Assembly (NCBI RefSeq): GCF_016278385.1
Contig: NZ_JADQBY010000013.1
Coordinates: forward strand, 117,239-181,238
Source: Methanolobus sp.
GTDB taxonomy: Archaea > Halobacteriota > Methanosarcinia > Methanosarcinales > Methanosarcinaceae
Reading direction: 5' to 3'
Length of the DNA: 64,000 bases
In this document: piece after piece, positions 8,692 to 16,599 of the stretch
Layout: each line of letters opens with the position of its first letter
Position numbering within the stretch: the stretch's first letter is position 1
Notes under the pieces: model-generated
Databases searched by the model: none
What the model saw: only the letters and a program-made list of their open reading frames with translations
What the model was told of the DNA's origin: nothing
Made by a program: the position numbers and the translations under genes

Positions 8692-9201
8692 TTAATCTCT
8701 AATACATTGTCCATATGTTTCTATTTCATTTTCTCTTATTGCGTTGCATATTTCAAGAAATATTTGATTTGCTTCTTTTGAGTAATTTACAGATCGAAGC
8801 ACAATTTTCTCATATGCCCTGATTAGCAGAAACATAATTGAAGTCGCTAAAAGGATGAGAATAATCATTGCAACAAACGAAATAGGTAAAAACAAGATTA
8901 AAGTATGAATTGGCATAAGCCAGATGAACTGATAATTGTTATACTTGATAAACTGTAGTTTAAAATGTTTTTTCTCACTTATTTTGTGTGTACTTAGTAC
9001 TACAAAAAAATTGTTTCGTATTTGTATTTTCCTTTTTTTTCCATTGTAGTTATGCATCTTTTGACCATATGCAATAAATGTGTCTTTGACTTCTTTGTCA
9101 GTTAATATTGTAGGTATAGCAGTAAATCTTCCACTTTCAAAATATGAAAAAACACCTGGAAAGAGGCAAGGTCTTATTTTAACATTTTTCATTTGTAGCA
9201 C
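8692..9201 (-). CDS. Hypothetical membrane protein (two helices)
   Basis: 169 aa (GTG at 9201; ATG at 9192 is equally likely, neither has a clear Shine-Dalgarno). A soluble, basic N-terminal part (about 1-85) is followed by a hydrophobic hairpin: WLMPIHTLILFLPISFVAM and IILILLATSIMFLLIRAY. A short cytoplasmic-looking tail (SKEANQIFLEICNAIRENE) ends the protein. It ends four bases before the possible TTG start of the downstream hypothetical gene, so the two are probably cotranscribed. The base composition is strongly AT-rich. I do not recognise it; the small membrane-plus-soluble pair could be a toxin, immunity or defence module, but nothing in the sequence proves that. Confidence 0.55.
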   Translation of the reverse strand: MLQMKNVKIRPCLFPGVFSYFESGRFTAIPTILTDKEVKDTFIAYGQKMHNYNGKKRKIQIRNNFFVVLSTHKISEKKHFKLQFIKYNNYQFIWLMPIHTLILFLPISFVAMIILILLATSIMFLLIRAYEKIVLRSVNYSKEANQIFLEICNAIRENEIETYGQCIRD

Positions 9202-9309
9202 ACAGACCGATTTTATGACTGTTAATATAAAAACGATAATTTATTATTAATTATTAATATATTATTTTAAATTTATAAAGTTTTCTATTTAGTGTGAAAC
9301 AAACAGTTT

Positions 9310-9538
9310 ACTACATTTATTATATAACCTTCTCACTGTCGGAGTATTCAATTTCAAGTCCATATTATCCCTTCACCTGCATTATTCTCTGAAATCTGCT
9401 TCTAGAAACTCCCAAAGCTTCAGCTTACGACTGTGACATGTTGAGGATGTTATCCATAATTTCTTACTTGTTGATGAACTCCTGAGTCTTCTTCAAATCA
9501 AGAACCTGCACATCAATATTGTTAGCTTCCTTCCCACT
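9310..9538 (-). pseudogene. Decayed coding relic, possibly the end of a cas1 gene
   Basis: Reading leftward gives a coherent protein-like sequence broken by two in-frame stops (TAA at 9464-9466 and 9425-9427) and one frameshift near 9350. The pieces are VQVLDLKKTQEFINK, EIMDNILNMSQS, AEALGVSRSRFQRIM, then after the shift DLKLNTPTVRRL. The order I-L-N-x-S-x-S ... LG-x-S-[RK] ... LN-x-x-V-x-R-L parallels the relic at 58996-59223, so the two may be homologous C-terminal modules. I suspect Cas1, from memory of archaeal Cas1 ends only. The rest of the 9202-9787 gap is AT-rich; a TATA-like TTTTATATTTTA near 9632-9643 probably serves the next gene. Confidence 0.4.
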
Positions 9539-9787
9539 ATACATAACAGAATCAGCTCAAACTTAGATTCAGAATACCCTATACAATCAAAAAACACCTC
9601 ATATATCGTTGAACAATAAAATATGGGTAAATTTTATATTTTAAGCCACCAATCAAAAAGTTATGGAGTTATCGTGACTCGGAAGGGACTGAGGAAATAG
9701 CGGGTACTGCAGAGTTTGATTCATAAAAAGAGCTAGCTGCAGATCTGTTTCCTGTCCATTTTATAAAAAAACATTGGAGGAACAAAT

Positions 9788-11449
9788 ATGGGATGGTTTG
9801 ATGTCGTAGCAGGCGTTGCTACATGTGGATTATACACTGTTGGTAAAGCGATCTACCAGGCTGGCAATGCAGCTGAAGATGCAGGCGATGCTGCCGAAGA
9901 AGCGGGTATGGCAATTGCAGTGATAGGTTCGACCATACAAGCTGTAGGTGAGCAGTTGAACTCTACATTAAAAGAAGTAGAGGAACTCCTCACCATCCAG
10001 AGACTGACACCTAGAAGTGAAGCAGATCTATGGGACGAGGAAAAAGCAAGGCTTGATTCCCTCAGGCAGGAAAAGACACGACTTGAAAATAAGCTTAAAG
10101 AAAAAGGTGTCAATGACACCGGGAATTTTGATTTTGATTTCTGGGACATGCTTTCAGACTTCAACGATGTGATCGAGAAGTTCCAGCTTATGGCAAAGCT
10201 CGCAACTGTAAATAAGGAGATACACGACATCTTCTATCAGGAACCCGGTGTACTCACAACTGGGATTTATAATGCAAAGGAAGTTCTTGAGCGGTTCAAC
10301 ACCATCGAACAGCCAATGGTGGAAGACATACTCGCATCACTTGATGATAACCTTGATGTGAGTGAAGAGGTACTTAAGGAAGTAAAGAAACTCTTTGTTA
10401 CAAAGAAAAAAGTACCTGTTTCAATTACAGAACTTAGCCCTTCTATAAGGGACCAGTTGGAGATGATCCAGACTGATAAACTCTATTATGAAGGACTTAT
10501 CTCAAGAAAGAATATGGTTACAGCACAATTGGGCGATATACTAAAAACCCATCCCCAAAACAAGTTTGAGATAGCGGCAGGAGCCATCAAAGTTCCAAAA
10601 GAGAATATCTATGCCAGTAGTGTTCTTGATGAAGTAATAAATGCAGCCATTATACATGATACCGACATAAGTATTGCAGATGTTCTTAACGATAAAGACA
10701 TCAGTGAGAATATAGGAATAGGTAATGTCGCTGTAGAAAATGAAAGGCTGATAGATAACGTCAATATCAGGGATTCACTCAAAACAGTAGATTCAAGTAT
10801 AACTGCCAGAAATGTACGCAACTTTGCAAGCTCCCAGCCTGCCACCGATGCAACTGCTGCAACCAGTGCAGCAAATGTAGCTGGTGCTTCCACTGCCGCT
10901 AATATTAAACCAGAAGCTACAAACATTTCTGCAATAAACATGGCCAGGATGGCAACTGCAGTCAGCAAGTCACCTGGATATGCAATGTCCATGATGCAGC
11001 CATACGGTGCGAAGATATCAGCATCCCTCAGTACCAAGTTTGATGGTTACCAGAGAAACTATGACTTGATGAAGGCCCAGAAGGCATTCTATTTCAGGCA
11101 GTCCCTGAAAATGGAGAAGAAATACGAGTTCCTGTCTAACAAGTGGGTCGAAGAACCGGGGATAATCCCAAAGACACTGGATGAACTCCATGGTGTTCTG
11201 GAAAATGTCAGGACCAAGGAGCAGCCACGTATCGACCTCTTGCTTGATAATGTCAACGCTACCCTGGTAGAAGCAAAAGGAACAGTCGAGAAAGCCAATG
11301 ATACAATGGACTCTGTTAAAAATGCCCTTTTAATACTGGACTTCGATACAAAGTACTTGAAACTGGGTGGCATGGTCATTGGTGGATTGATAGTCCTTGA
11401 CCTCTTTGTGGGATTTATAGTGCTCATAAGAATGGCACTTGGACTTTAA
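9788..11449 (+). CDS. Orphan membrane-anchored coiled-coil protein with internal duplication
   Basis: 553 aa, started at an ATG with GGAGG 7 bases upstream. The N-terminus is small-residue-rich and hydrophobic (VVAGVATCGLYTVGKAI, then AGMAIAVIGSTIQAVGEQL). Charged helices at about 60-110 look like coiled coil, and residues 345-395 are Ala/Ser/Thr-rich. A single membrane helix lies near 526-549, with almost nothing after it. Residues 152-190 and 456-490 are repeats: EPG, about 10 residues, VLE, then TxEQPxxxxLL and a V/L-D/N helix, each preceded by a helical block. It has no close operon partner; an inverted repeat with T-tracts follows it. The two hydrophobic ends and long helices resemble membrane-tethered scaffold or pore-type proteins, but I do not recognise the family. 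Confidence 0.8.
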   Translation: MGWFDVVAGVATCGLYTVGKAIYQAGNAAEDAGDAAEEAGMAIAVIGSTIQAVGEQLNSTLKEVEELLTIQRLTPRSEADLWDEEKARLDSLRQEKTRLENKLKEKGVNDTGNFDFDFWDMLSDFNDVIEKFQLMAKLATVNKEIHDIFYQEPGVLTTGIYNAKEVLERFNTIEQPMVEDILASLDDNLDVSEEVLKEVKKLFVTKKKVPVSITELSPSIRDQLEMIQTDKLYYEGLISRKNMVTAQLGDILKTHPQNKFEIAAGAIKVPKENIYASSVLDEVINAAIIHDTDISIADVLNDKDISENIGIGNVAVENERLIDNVNIRDSLKTVDSSITARNVRNFASSQPATDATAATSAANVAGASTAANIKPEATNISAINMARMATAVSKSPGYAMSMMQPYGAKISASLSTKFDGYQRNYDLMKAQKAFYFRQSLKMEKKYEFLSNKWVEEPGIIPKTLDELHGVLENVRTKEQPRIDLLLDNVNATLVEAKGTVEKANDTMDSVKNALLILDFDTKYLKLGGMVIGGLIVLDLFVGFIVLIRMALGL

Positions 11450-11470
11450 TTACGTTAATTGAAAAACAAT

Positions 11471-11506
11471 AAGTGGACCGGTTGCTCCAAGGCAACCGTA
11501 TCCTCA
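11471..11506. terminator. Bidirectional hairpin between convergent genes
   Basis: CGGTTGC (11479-11485) and GCAACCG (11492-11498) form a 7-bp stem around TCCAAG, inside an outer AAGTG/CACTT pairing. T-rich stretches follow on the plus strand (CTTTTTCCCGGTTTTTTG). It separates the ends of the 553-aa gene and clpB. Confidence 0.5.
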
Positions 11507-11539
11507 CTTTTGAATTTAGACTTTTTCCCGGTTTTTTGC

Positions 11540-14155
11540 TTATTCTGCCGAGCTTACATCAACGAGCAGTTCTGCGCCATTACTATCCACATGCACAGTG
11601 GAACCTTCAGGCACTTCACCTGCAACTATCAGCTTGGCTATTCTGGTCTCAACCTCGTTCTGAATAACCCTCTTAAGTGGTCTGGCACCGAAGGTAGCGC
11701 TGTATCCTGCCTTTGAAAGATAGGCCTTTGCAGCGTCTGTCATTTCAAGACCGATACGCTTATCCCTGAGTCTTTCAACAAGGTCTGCAACCTTGATGTC
11801 AACGATCTGTACCAATTCATCCGGCTTCAATGCGTGGAAGAGAGCGATCTCATCGATACGGTTGAGGAACTCCGGCCTGAAATACTTTCCAAGCTCAGTC
11901 ATGGCACGCATCTGGAGTATGTTGTAATCGACATCCTCCTCAGTCTCACCGGACTGCAGAAGCTCGGTAAGATCGCCTGCAAAGATGTTTGAGGTCATGA
12001 TTATCAGGGTGTTCTTGAAATTCACAGTCCTTCCTTTTGAATCAGTGAGCCTGCCGTCATCAAGTATCTGAAGCATGATGTTGAACACTTCGGGATGCGC
12101 CTTCTCTATCTCATCGAAGAGGACAACTGAGTATGGTCTCCTGCGAACTGCCTCTGTGAGCTGGCCACCTTCATCATGTCCTATATAACCGGGCGGTGCA
12201 CCGATCATCCTTGAAACAGTGTGCTTTTCCATGTACTCCGACATGTCGATACGAACCATGTTTGTCTCATCATCGAACAGCTCTGCTGCAAGTGCCTTTA
12301 CAAGTTCGGTCTTACCAACACCTGTAGGACCAAGGAATATGAAACTGCCGATTGGGCGCTTCGGGTCCTTGATACCCGCATAGTTTCGTATGACTGCATC
12401 AGCAACCGCCCTGACAGCCTCACTCTGACCGATTATACGGTTATGCAAATTGTCTTCAAAGTGGACCAGTTTCTCACGCTGCCCTTCTATGAGCCGTGTC
12501 ACAGGTATGTGAGTCCACTGGCTGACTACCTCGGCAATATCCTCTTCACCTACCTCCTCACTGAGGAGCATGTCACCCTGCATCCCCTGAAGTTGCTTTT
12601 CCTCATCAGCATACTCATGCTGCAATGGAATGAGAGTTCCGTACTTCAACCGGGAAGCAAGTTCGAGGTTGTTGTCATTCTCAGCGAGTTCAAGCTGGAT
12701 CTTTGTATCCTCGATCTCCTGCTTAAGAGCACTAAGCTTTGAGATAGCTTCCTTCTCATGATCCCATCTGGCCCTCATGGCATCTGATTCTGCCCTTATG
12801 TCCGCAAGTTCCTTTTCAAGAGCATCCAGACGATCTTTTGAAGCCGCATCCTTTTCCTTTTTGAGTGCTTCACGCTCTATTTCAAGCTGCATTATCTTAC
12901 GGTCTGCCTCATCCAGTTCTGCCGGCTTGCTGTCAATTGCAGTTCTCTTTTTTGCAGCAGCCTCATCCACAAGGTCGATAGCCTTGTCCGGAAGGAACCT
13001 GTCGGCAATGTAGCGGCTGCTCATTACAGCAGCAGCGACAAGTGATGAATCCTTCAGACGCACACCGTGATGTACCTCGTACTTCTCCTTCAGACCACGC
13101 AATATGGATATCGTATCTTCCACCGTAGGCTCTTCTACGAACACCGGCAGGAATCTGCGCTCAAGTGCCGCATCCTTTTCGATGTACTTGCGGTACTCAT
13201 CAATAGTTGTGGCACCGATACAGTGAAGTTCGCCACGTGCAAGCATTGGCTTCAGGAGGTTTCCTGCATCCATGGCACCTTCTGTGGCACCTGCACCTAC
13301 AATGGTGTGTATCTCATCTATGAAGAGAATTATCTGCCCATCTGAATCAGCAACTTCCTTGAGTACTGCCTTCAGCCGTTCCTCAAATTCACCTCGAAAC
13401 TTCGCACCTGCAATAAGTGAACCCATATCAAGGGCAATGATACGCTTCTCTTTCATGGCATCGGGTACGTCCCTTTTTGCAATACGCTGTGCAAGTCCCT
13501 CGACAATTGCAGTCTTACCCACACCGGCCTCACCGATGAGCACCGGATTGTTCTTCCTTCGACGGGAAAGGATCTCAATGGAATGCCTTATTTCCTGATC
13601 CCTCCCAATAACGGGGTCCAGCTTTCCCTGAGCTGCAAGTTCTGTGAAATCGATGCCGTACTTCTTAAGTGGCTCCATTGTGTCTTCCGGATTCTCTGAA
13701 GTAATTCTCCTATTCCCCCTTATCTGTTTAATAACATTGAGCAGCCTGTCACTTGTAACTCCCTCGCTTGCAAGGATCTTACCGCACTGGCTTTCTTTTT
13801 CTCCGAGCATTGCAAGCAGGAGATGCTCAACGCTCACATATTCATCCTTCATCTTTCCGGCTTCCTGAACTGCAGCATCCAGAATACGTCTCATGGTCTG
13901 GGTCATGTAGACCTGTTCCCCACCGGGACCGGATACCTGTGGAAGATTCGCAAGCTGAGCCTCGACCTTCTGCTTCAGGCGGTCCACCGGAACTTCCATA
14001 TTATGCAACAATGTAGTTACAAGTCCTCCACTTTGCTCCAGTAATGCAAGGAATATGTGTTCACAGTCTATCTGCTGATTCCTGTACCTTGCAGCAATCG
14101 TACTTGAATCCTGAATAGCTTCCTGAGCTTTCTGCGTGAAACGGTTAAGGTCCAT
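11540..14155 (-). CDS. clpB: ATP-dependent disaggregase ClpB
   Basis: 871 aa, full ClpB length. The Clp N-terminal repeats ([16 protein letters not shown]...) cover about 1-145. NBD1 has Walker [10 protein letters not shown] and Walker [12 protein letters not shown]; a coiled-coil middle domain runs about 410-525. NBD2 has Walker [10 protein letters not shown], with [15 protein letters not shown] and the sensor-2 GARPLKR near the end. The hexamer extracts polypeptides from aggregates with DnaK. ClpB in Methanosarcinales is usually regarded as bacterial in origin. The start at 14155 is preceded by GGGGAG. The leader of about 110 bases contains a perfect 9-bp inverted repeat just after the predicted start of transcription, and a small HTH gene lies divergently, suggesting heat-shock control. 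Confidence 0.97.
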   Translation of the reverse strand: MDLNRFTQKAQEAIQDSSTIAARYRNQQIDCEHIFLALLEQSGGLVTTLLHNMEVPVDRLKQKVEAQLANLPQVSGPGGEQVYMTQTMRRILDAAVQEAGKMKDEYVSVEHLLLAMLGEKESQCGKILASEGVTSDRLLNVIKQIRGNRRITSENPEDTMEPLKKYGIDFTELAAQGKLDPVIGRDQEIRHSIEILSRRRKNNPVLIGEAGVGKTAIVEGLAQRIAKRDVPDAMKEKRIIALDMGSLIAGAKFRGEFEERLKAVLKEVADSDGQIILFIDEIHTIVGAGATEGAMDAGNLLKPMLARGELHCIGATTIDEYRKYIEKDAALERRFLPVFVEEPTVEDTISILRGLKEKYEVHHGVRLKDSSLVAAAVMSSRYIADRFLPDKAIDLVDEAAAKKRTAIDSKPAELDEADRKIMQLEIEREALKKEKDAASKDRLDALEKELADIRAESDAMRARWDHEKEAISKLSALKQEIEDTKIQLELAENDNNLELASRLKYGTLIPLQHEYADEEKQLQGMQGDMLLSEEVGEEDIAEVVSQWTHIPVTRLIEGQREKLVHFEDNLHNRIIGQSEAVRAVADAVIRNYAGIKDPKRPIGSFIFLGPTGVGKTELVKALAAELFDDETNMVRIDMSEYMEKHTVSRMIGAPPGYIGHDEGGQLTEAVRRRPYSVVLFDEIEKAHPEVFNIMLQILDDGRLTDSKGRTVNFKNTLIIMTSNIFAGDLTELLQSGETEEDVDYNILQMRAMTELGKYFRPEFLNRIDEIALFHALKPDELVQIVDIKVADLVERLRDKRIGLEMTDAAKAYLSKAGYSATFGARPLKRVIQNEVETRIAKLIVAGEVPEGSTVHVDSNGAELLVDVSSAE

Positions 14156-14242
14156 ATTGTTAACTCCCCGGGATTGATATCCCCATCATCCCATTGTTTT
14201 AATTTAGAATGTTTGTTTAAATTACTTGTGATACGTTTTGAA

Positions 14243-14263
14243 TAACCGAAGTGGCTTCGGTTA
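14243..14263. promoter_or_regulatory. Inverted repeat in the clpB promoter region
   Basis: TAACCGAAG and CTTCGGTTA are perfect 9-base arms around TGG. The site lies immediately downstream of the TSS predicted from the clpB TATA box, a typical position for an archaeal repressor operator. It could also form a hairpin in the clpB leader RNA. Confidence 0.55.
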
Positions 14264-14289
14264 ACTGAGCAATATTATTACTAAACTGG

Positions 14290-14299
14290 TATATAAAAG
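14290..14299 (-). promoter_or_regulatory. TATA box of clpB
   Basis: CTTTTATATA on the minus strand predicts transcription from about 14268, giving a clpB leader of about 110 bases that includes the 14243-14263 inverted repeat. Confidence 0.5.
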
Positions 14300-14330
14300 T
14301 TTTGCAAAAGATTGCGTTTTAATATATTTT

Positions 14331-14347
14331 ATCGATATCATATCGAT
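14331..14347. promoter_or_regulatory. Second inverted repeat, upstream of the HTH regulator
   Basis: ATCGATA and TATCGAT are perfect 7-base arms around TCA, 15 bases before the TATA element CTTTATATG (about 14362-14370) of the HTH gene. AGACAA also repeats at 14355 and 14373. The arm/3-base spacer layout resembles the clpB site, though the arm sequences differ. Confidence 0.4.
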
Positions 14348-14394
14348 TTATCTTAGACAAGCTTTATATGTAGACAATCTAATGAATATGTCTT

Positions 14395-14805
14395 ATGGCA
14401 CAGCAGATAATCCTGATAAATCTGGAAAAACCCAGGGTAAAAAAACTTGAAGACGACATCCGCTGGTTCTGCAACAGTTTTGGATTATCCTCTGGGAGAG
14501 ATACTGAGAACATTGCCACACAGGTTGTTCATGACCTGCTGCAACAGCTTTCCGAAAGAGAGGACAGGATATCTTCAGACACTATTGCAGAAAACCTTGA
14601 CGTGAACCTGGCAAGGGTCAATCATCACATCAGAAATCTTATAAGTGCCGGCCTGATATACAGGCAAAAAAGGGCACTCTACATTCGCGGAGGCAGCCTT
14701 AAGGCTGCTGTCCAGGAAATGAGAAAAGACTCTGAACGTATATTCCAGGAACTGGAAGAGATAGCAGAAGAGATTGATGAGCAGATGGGGCTGAAGAATA
14801 GGTAA
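14395..14805 (+). CDS. Winged-helix regulator divergent from clpB, probable heat-shock regulator
   Basis: 136 aa. The central region (SSDTIAENLDVNLARVNHHI, then NLISAGLIYRQKRALYIRGG) is an ArsR/GntR-like winged helix; a charged C-terminal helix (MRKDSERIFQELEEIAEEI) probably dimerises. The ATG lies about 25 bases after a TATA element and lacks a Shine-Dalgarno, so the mRNA is probably leaderless. Divergent pairing with clpB and inverted repeats in the shared region suggest it controls clpB and itself, as other small HTH proteins do in archaeal heat-shock control. The link is inferred from position. Confidence 0.75.
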   Translation: MAQQIILINLEKPRVKKLEDDIRWFCNSFGLSSGRDTENIATQVVHDLLQQLSEREDRISSDTIAENLDVNLARVNHHIRNLISAGLIYRQKRALYIRGGSLKAAVQEMRKDSERIFQELEEIAEEIDEQMGLKNR

Positions 14806-14836
14806 AAACCCGTAATTTAGTGCTTAACATTCTCCT

Positions 14837-15667
14837 TTACATTTTATCGTGGACCCAGAAATCACCCTCAATAGTGAATTCCTTTTTCCATATCGGGACC
14901 TCTTCTTTGATGCGCTCAAGTGCCTCCACAAGTGTTTCGAAAAGTTCCTTCCTGTGGGCAGCAGCAACAACAATATAGACGATGTCCTGGCCAGATCTGA
15001 TAAGACCTGTTTTGTGATGAATCAGCACATCTATAATGTCATCCTTTTCCTTGAGTTCATAACATATCTTTTCAATAGCCCTGTCGGCAACGCCTTCGTA
15101 CTTTTCAAAATCTATTGCTGTGGTTTCTACATCACCATTAACGCGTCTGACAATTCCTGTAAAGGTTGCAATGCCACCTGAAAGACGGATATCCGGATTA
15201 GAACGTACCTTCCTGATAAGGGAGTCAAGTGTAACCCATTCCGTCTGAGCAAGAATGAGTTCGACAAGAGCATCGATGTCCCAGTCACTTCTGACAGGCA
15301 GTCGAATTATGATGTTGGATACCTCGTCCGAGCCTTCAACTTCTCCCAGGAATATCTTTGGAAGGTCACTGCTCTTTGCGCCTTCGACAATGGCAAAGTC
15401 AGCACCACTGTCAGCAAGTGCATTCAGTGCATCCTCAAGTGTCGGGTTTCTACTTATTGTCACAAGCTCGATATCTGTGATGGCAGCAACTATGTTTGCC
15501 CCTGCATCGAAGTGTTTACCTGTATCGGTGTTCTCTGGATTGAAACGATGATGCAGCATCTGTTTTACAGTACCCACAGAACCTCTTTTGGAAAGAGTTT
15601 CAACAAGACGTGTTACCAATGTGGTTTTGCCGGAATTCTTGTAGCCTGCAATGCAAATGACTTTCAT
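14837..15667 (-). CDS. MobB-MoaE fusion (molybdopterin cofactor biosynthesis)
   Basis: 276 aa in two parts. Residues 1-140 are MobB: Walker A GYKNSGKTTLVTRLVE at the N-terminus, then FAIVEGAKSSDLPKI. Residues about 145-276 are MoaE: GGIATFTGIVRR, DFEKYEGVADRAIEKI, VYIVVAAAHRKELFE and VPIWKKEF with the catalytic lysine region. MoaE, with thiocarboxylated MoaD, inserts the dithiolene sulfurs; MobB binds GTP and supports nucleotide attachment. The fusion couples two steps of molybdo/tungstopterin synthesis, used here presumably for formylmethanofuran dehydrogenase. TATA-like TACTTATAG lies about 25 bases before the ATG, consistent with a leaderless transcript. Confidence 0.93.
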   Translation of the reverse strand: MKVICIAGYKNSGKTTLVTRLVETLSKRGSVGTVKQMLHHRFNPENTDTGKHFDAGANIVAAITDIELVTISRNPTLEDALNALADSGADFAIVEGAKSSDLPKIFLGEVEGSDEVSNIIIRLPVRSDWDIDALVELILAQTEWVTLDSLIRKVRSNPDIRLSGGIATFTGIVRRVNGDVETTAIDFEKYEGVADRAIEKICYELKEKDDIIDVLIHHKTGLIRSGQDIVYIVVAAAHRKELFETLVEALERIKEEVPIWKKEFTIEGDFWVHDKM

Positions 15668-15813
15668 ATAATGGGTTTATGTGAGGTCATTCTATAAGTA
15701 CACAACGAGAATGGCAGGCAGCATCACTCATATCAATTGTTTTTTAGATTCATACAAATTTATAATAGATTAATTACGATTAATTTATATTCTACTATTT
15801 TGTATCCGGTGTA

Positions 15814-16503
15814 ATGAGTGAATACAAGATAAGTATCCATGAGATGCCAGAGGATGACAGACCGCGTGAAAGGTTGGTGAAATACGGACCTGAATCCCTG
15901 TCCAATGCGGAATTGCTGGCGATCATACTTAGAACTGGCTCACAAAAAGAGAATGTAGTCAACATGTGCAGCCGCATCTTTTCAGAATACAATATCAAGC
16001 AGCTCAGCCAGGCAAACATTTCCATGCTTACGCAGATGCATGGTATTGGTATCGCAAAGGCAACGCAGATAGCAGCTGTTTTTGAACTTGCACGCAAGCT
16101 TGAAGGATACACTGATGATCCAAAAAGGAAGATAAGATCTCCTGCTGATGTCTATTCACTTCTCTATCCAGGGATGCGTGAGCAAAAGCGTGAAAGACTT
16201 GTGGCGCTTCTTCTTGATACCAAGAACCATGTGATGCGTGAAGAAGTTATATCCATAGGCAGCTTGAATGCGAACATAGTACATCCGAGAGAGGTGTTCA
16301 AAGCAGCACTTATGGAATCATGCGCTTCGGTCATACTCTCGCATAATCATCCGTCAGGCGACCCCACACCCAGCAGGGAGGACATTGCAGTGACCGAGAA
16401 ACTTGTTGAAGGTGGTAAATTGCTGGGTATCGATGTGCTGGACCATGTTGTGATCGGGGATGGCAGGTACGTTAGTCTGAAGGATGAAGGGTATGTGAGG
16501 TAA
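15814..16503 (+). CDS. radC: RadC-family JAB-domain protein
   Basis: 229 aa, normal RadC length. The N-terminal part holds PRERLVKYGPESLSNAELLA and a helix-hairpin-helix (LTQMHGIGIAKATQIAAV). The C-terminal JAB1/MPN+ domain has the metal motif SHNHPSGDPTPSRED (two His, one Asp) and a late LGIDVLDHVVIGDGRY. Despite the name, a DNA-repair role is not established for the family. A TATA-like TTTATATTC about 30 bases before the ATG suggests a near-leaderless mRNA. It is divergent from the MobB-MoaE gene. Confidence 0.93.
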   Translation: MSEYKISIHEMPEDDRPRERLVKYGPESLSNAELLAIILRTGSQKENVVNMCSRIFSEYNIKQLSQANISMLTQMHGIGIAKATQIAAVFELARKLEGYTDDPKRKIRSPADVYSLLYPGMREQKRERLVALLLDTKNHVMREEVISIGSLNANIVHPREVFKAALMESCASVILSHNHPSGDPTPSREDIAVTEKLVEGGKLLGIDVLDHVVIGDGRYVSLKDEGYVR

Positions 16504-16599
16504 GGGGCAGATTTCTTTAAAAGGATCCTTATCACAATATGGATACACTCACAATTCATGGTGTGCTAAACTTTAAATTTCAGAATAGTCCATACTATT

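Noticed and set aside
12221..12742. Plus-strand open frame of 173 codons inside clpB
   Set aside because: Fully antisense to a well-conserved ClpB; no start signal.
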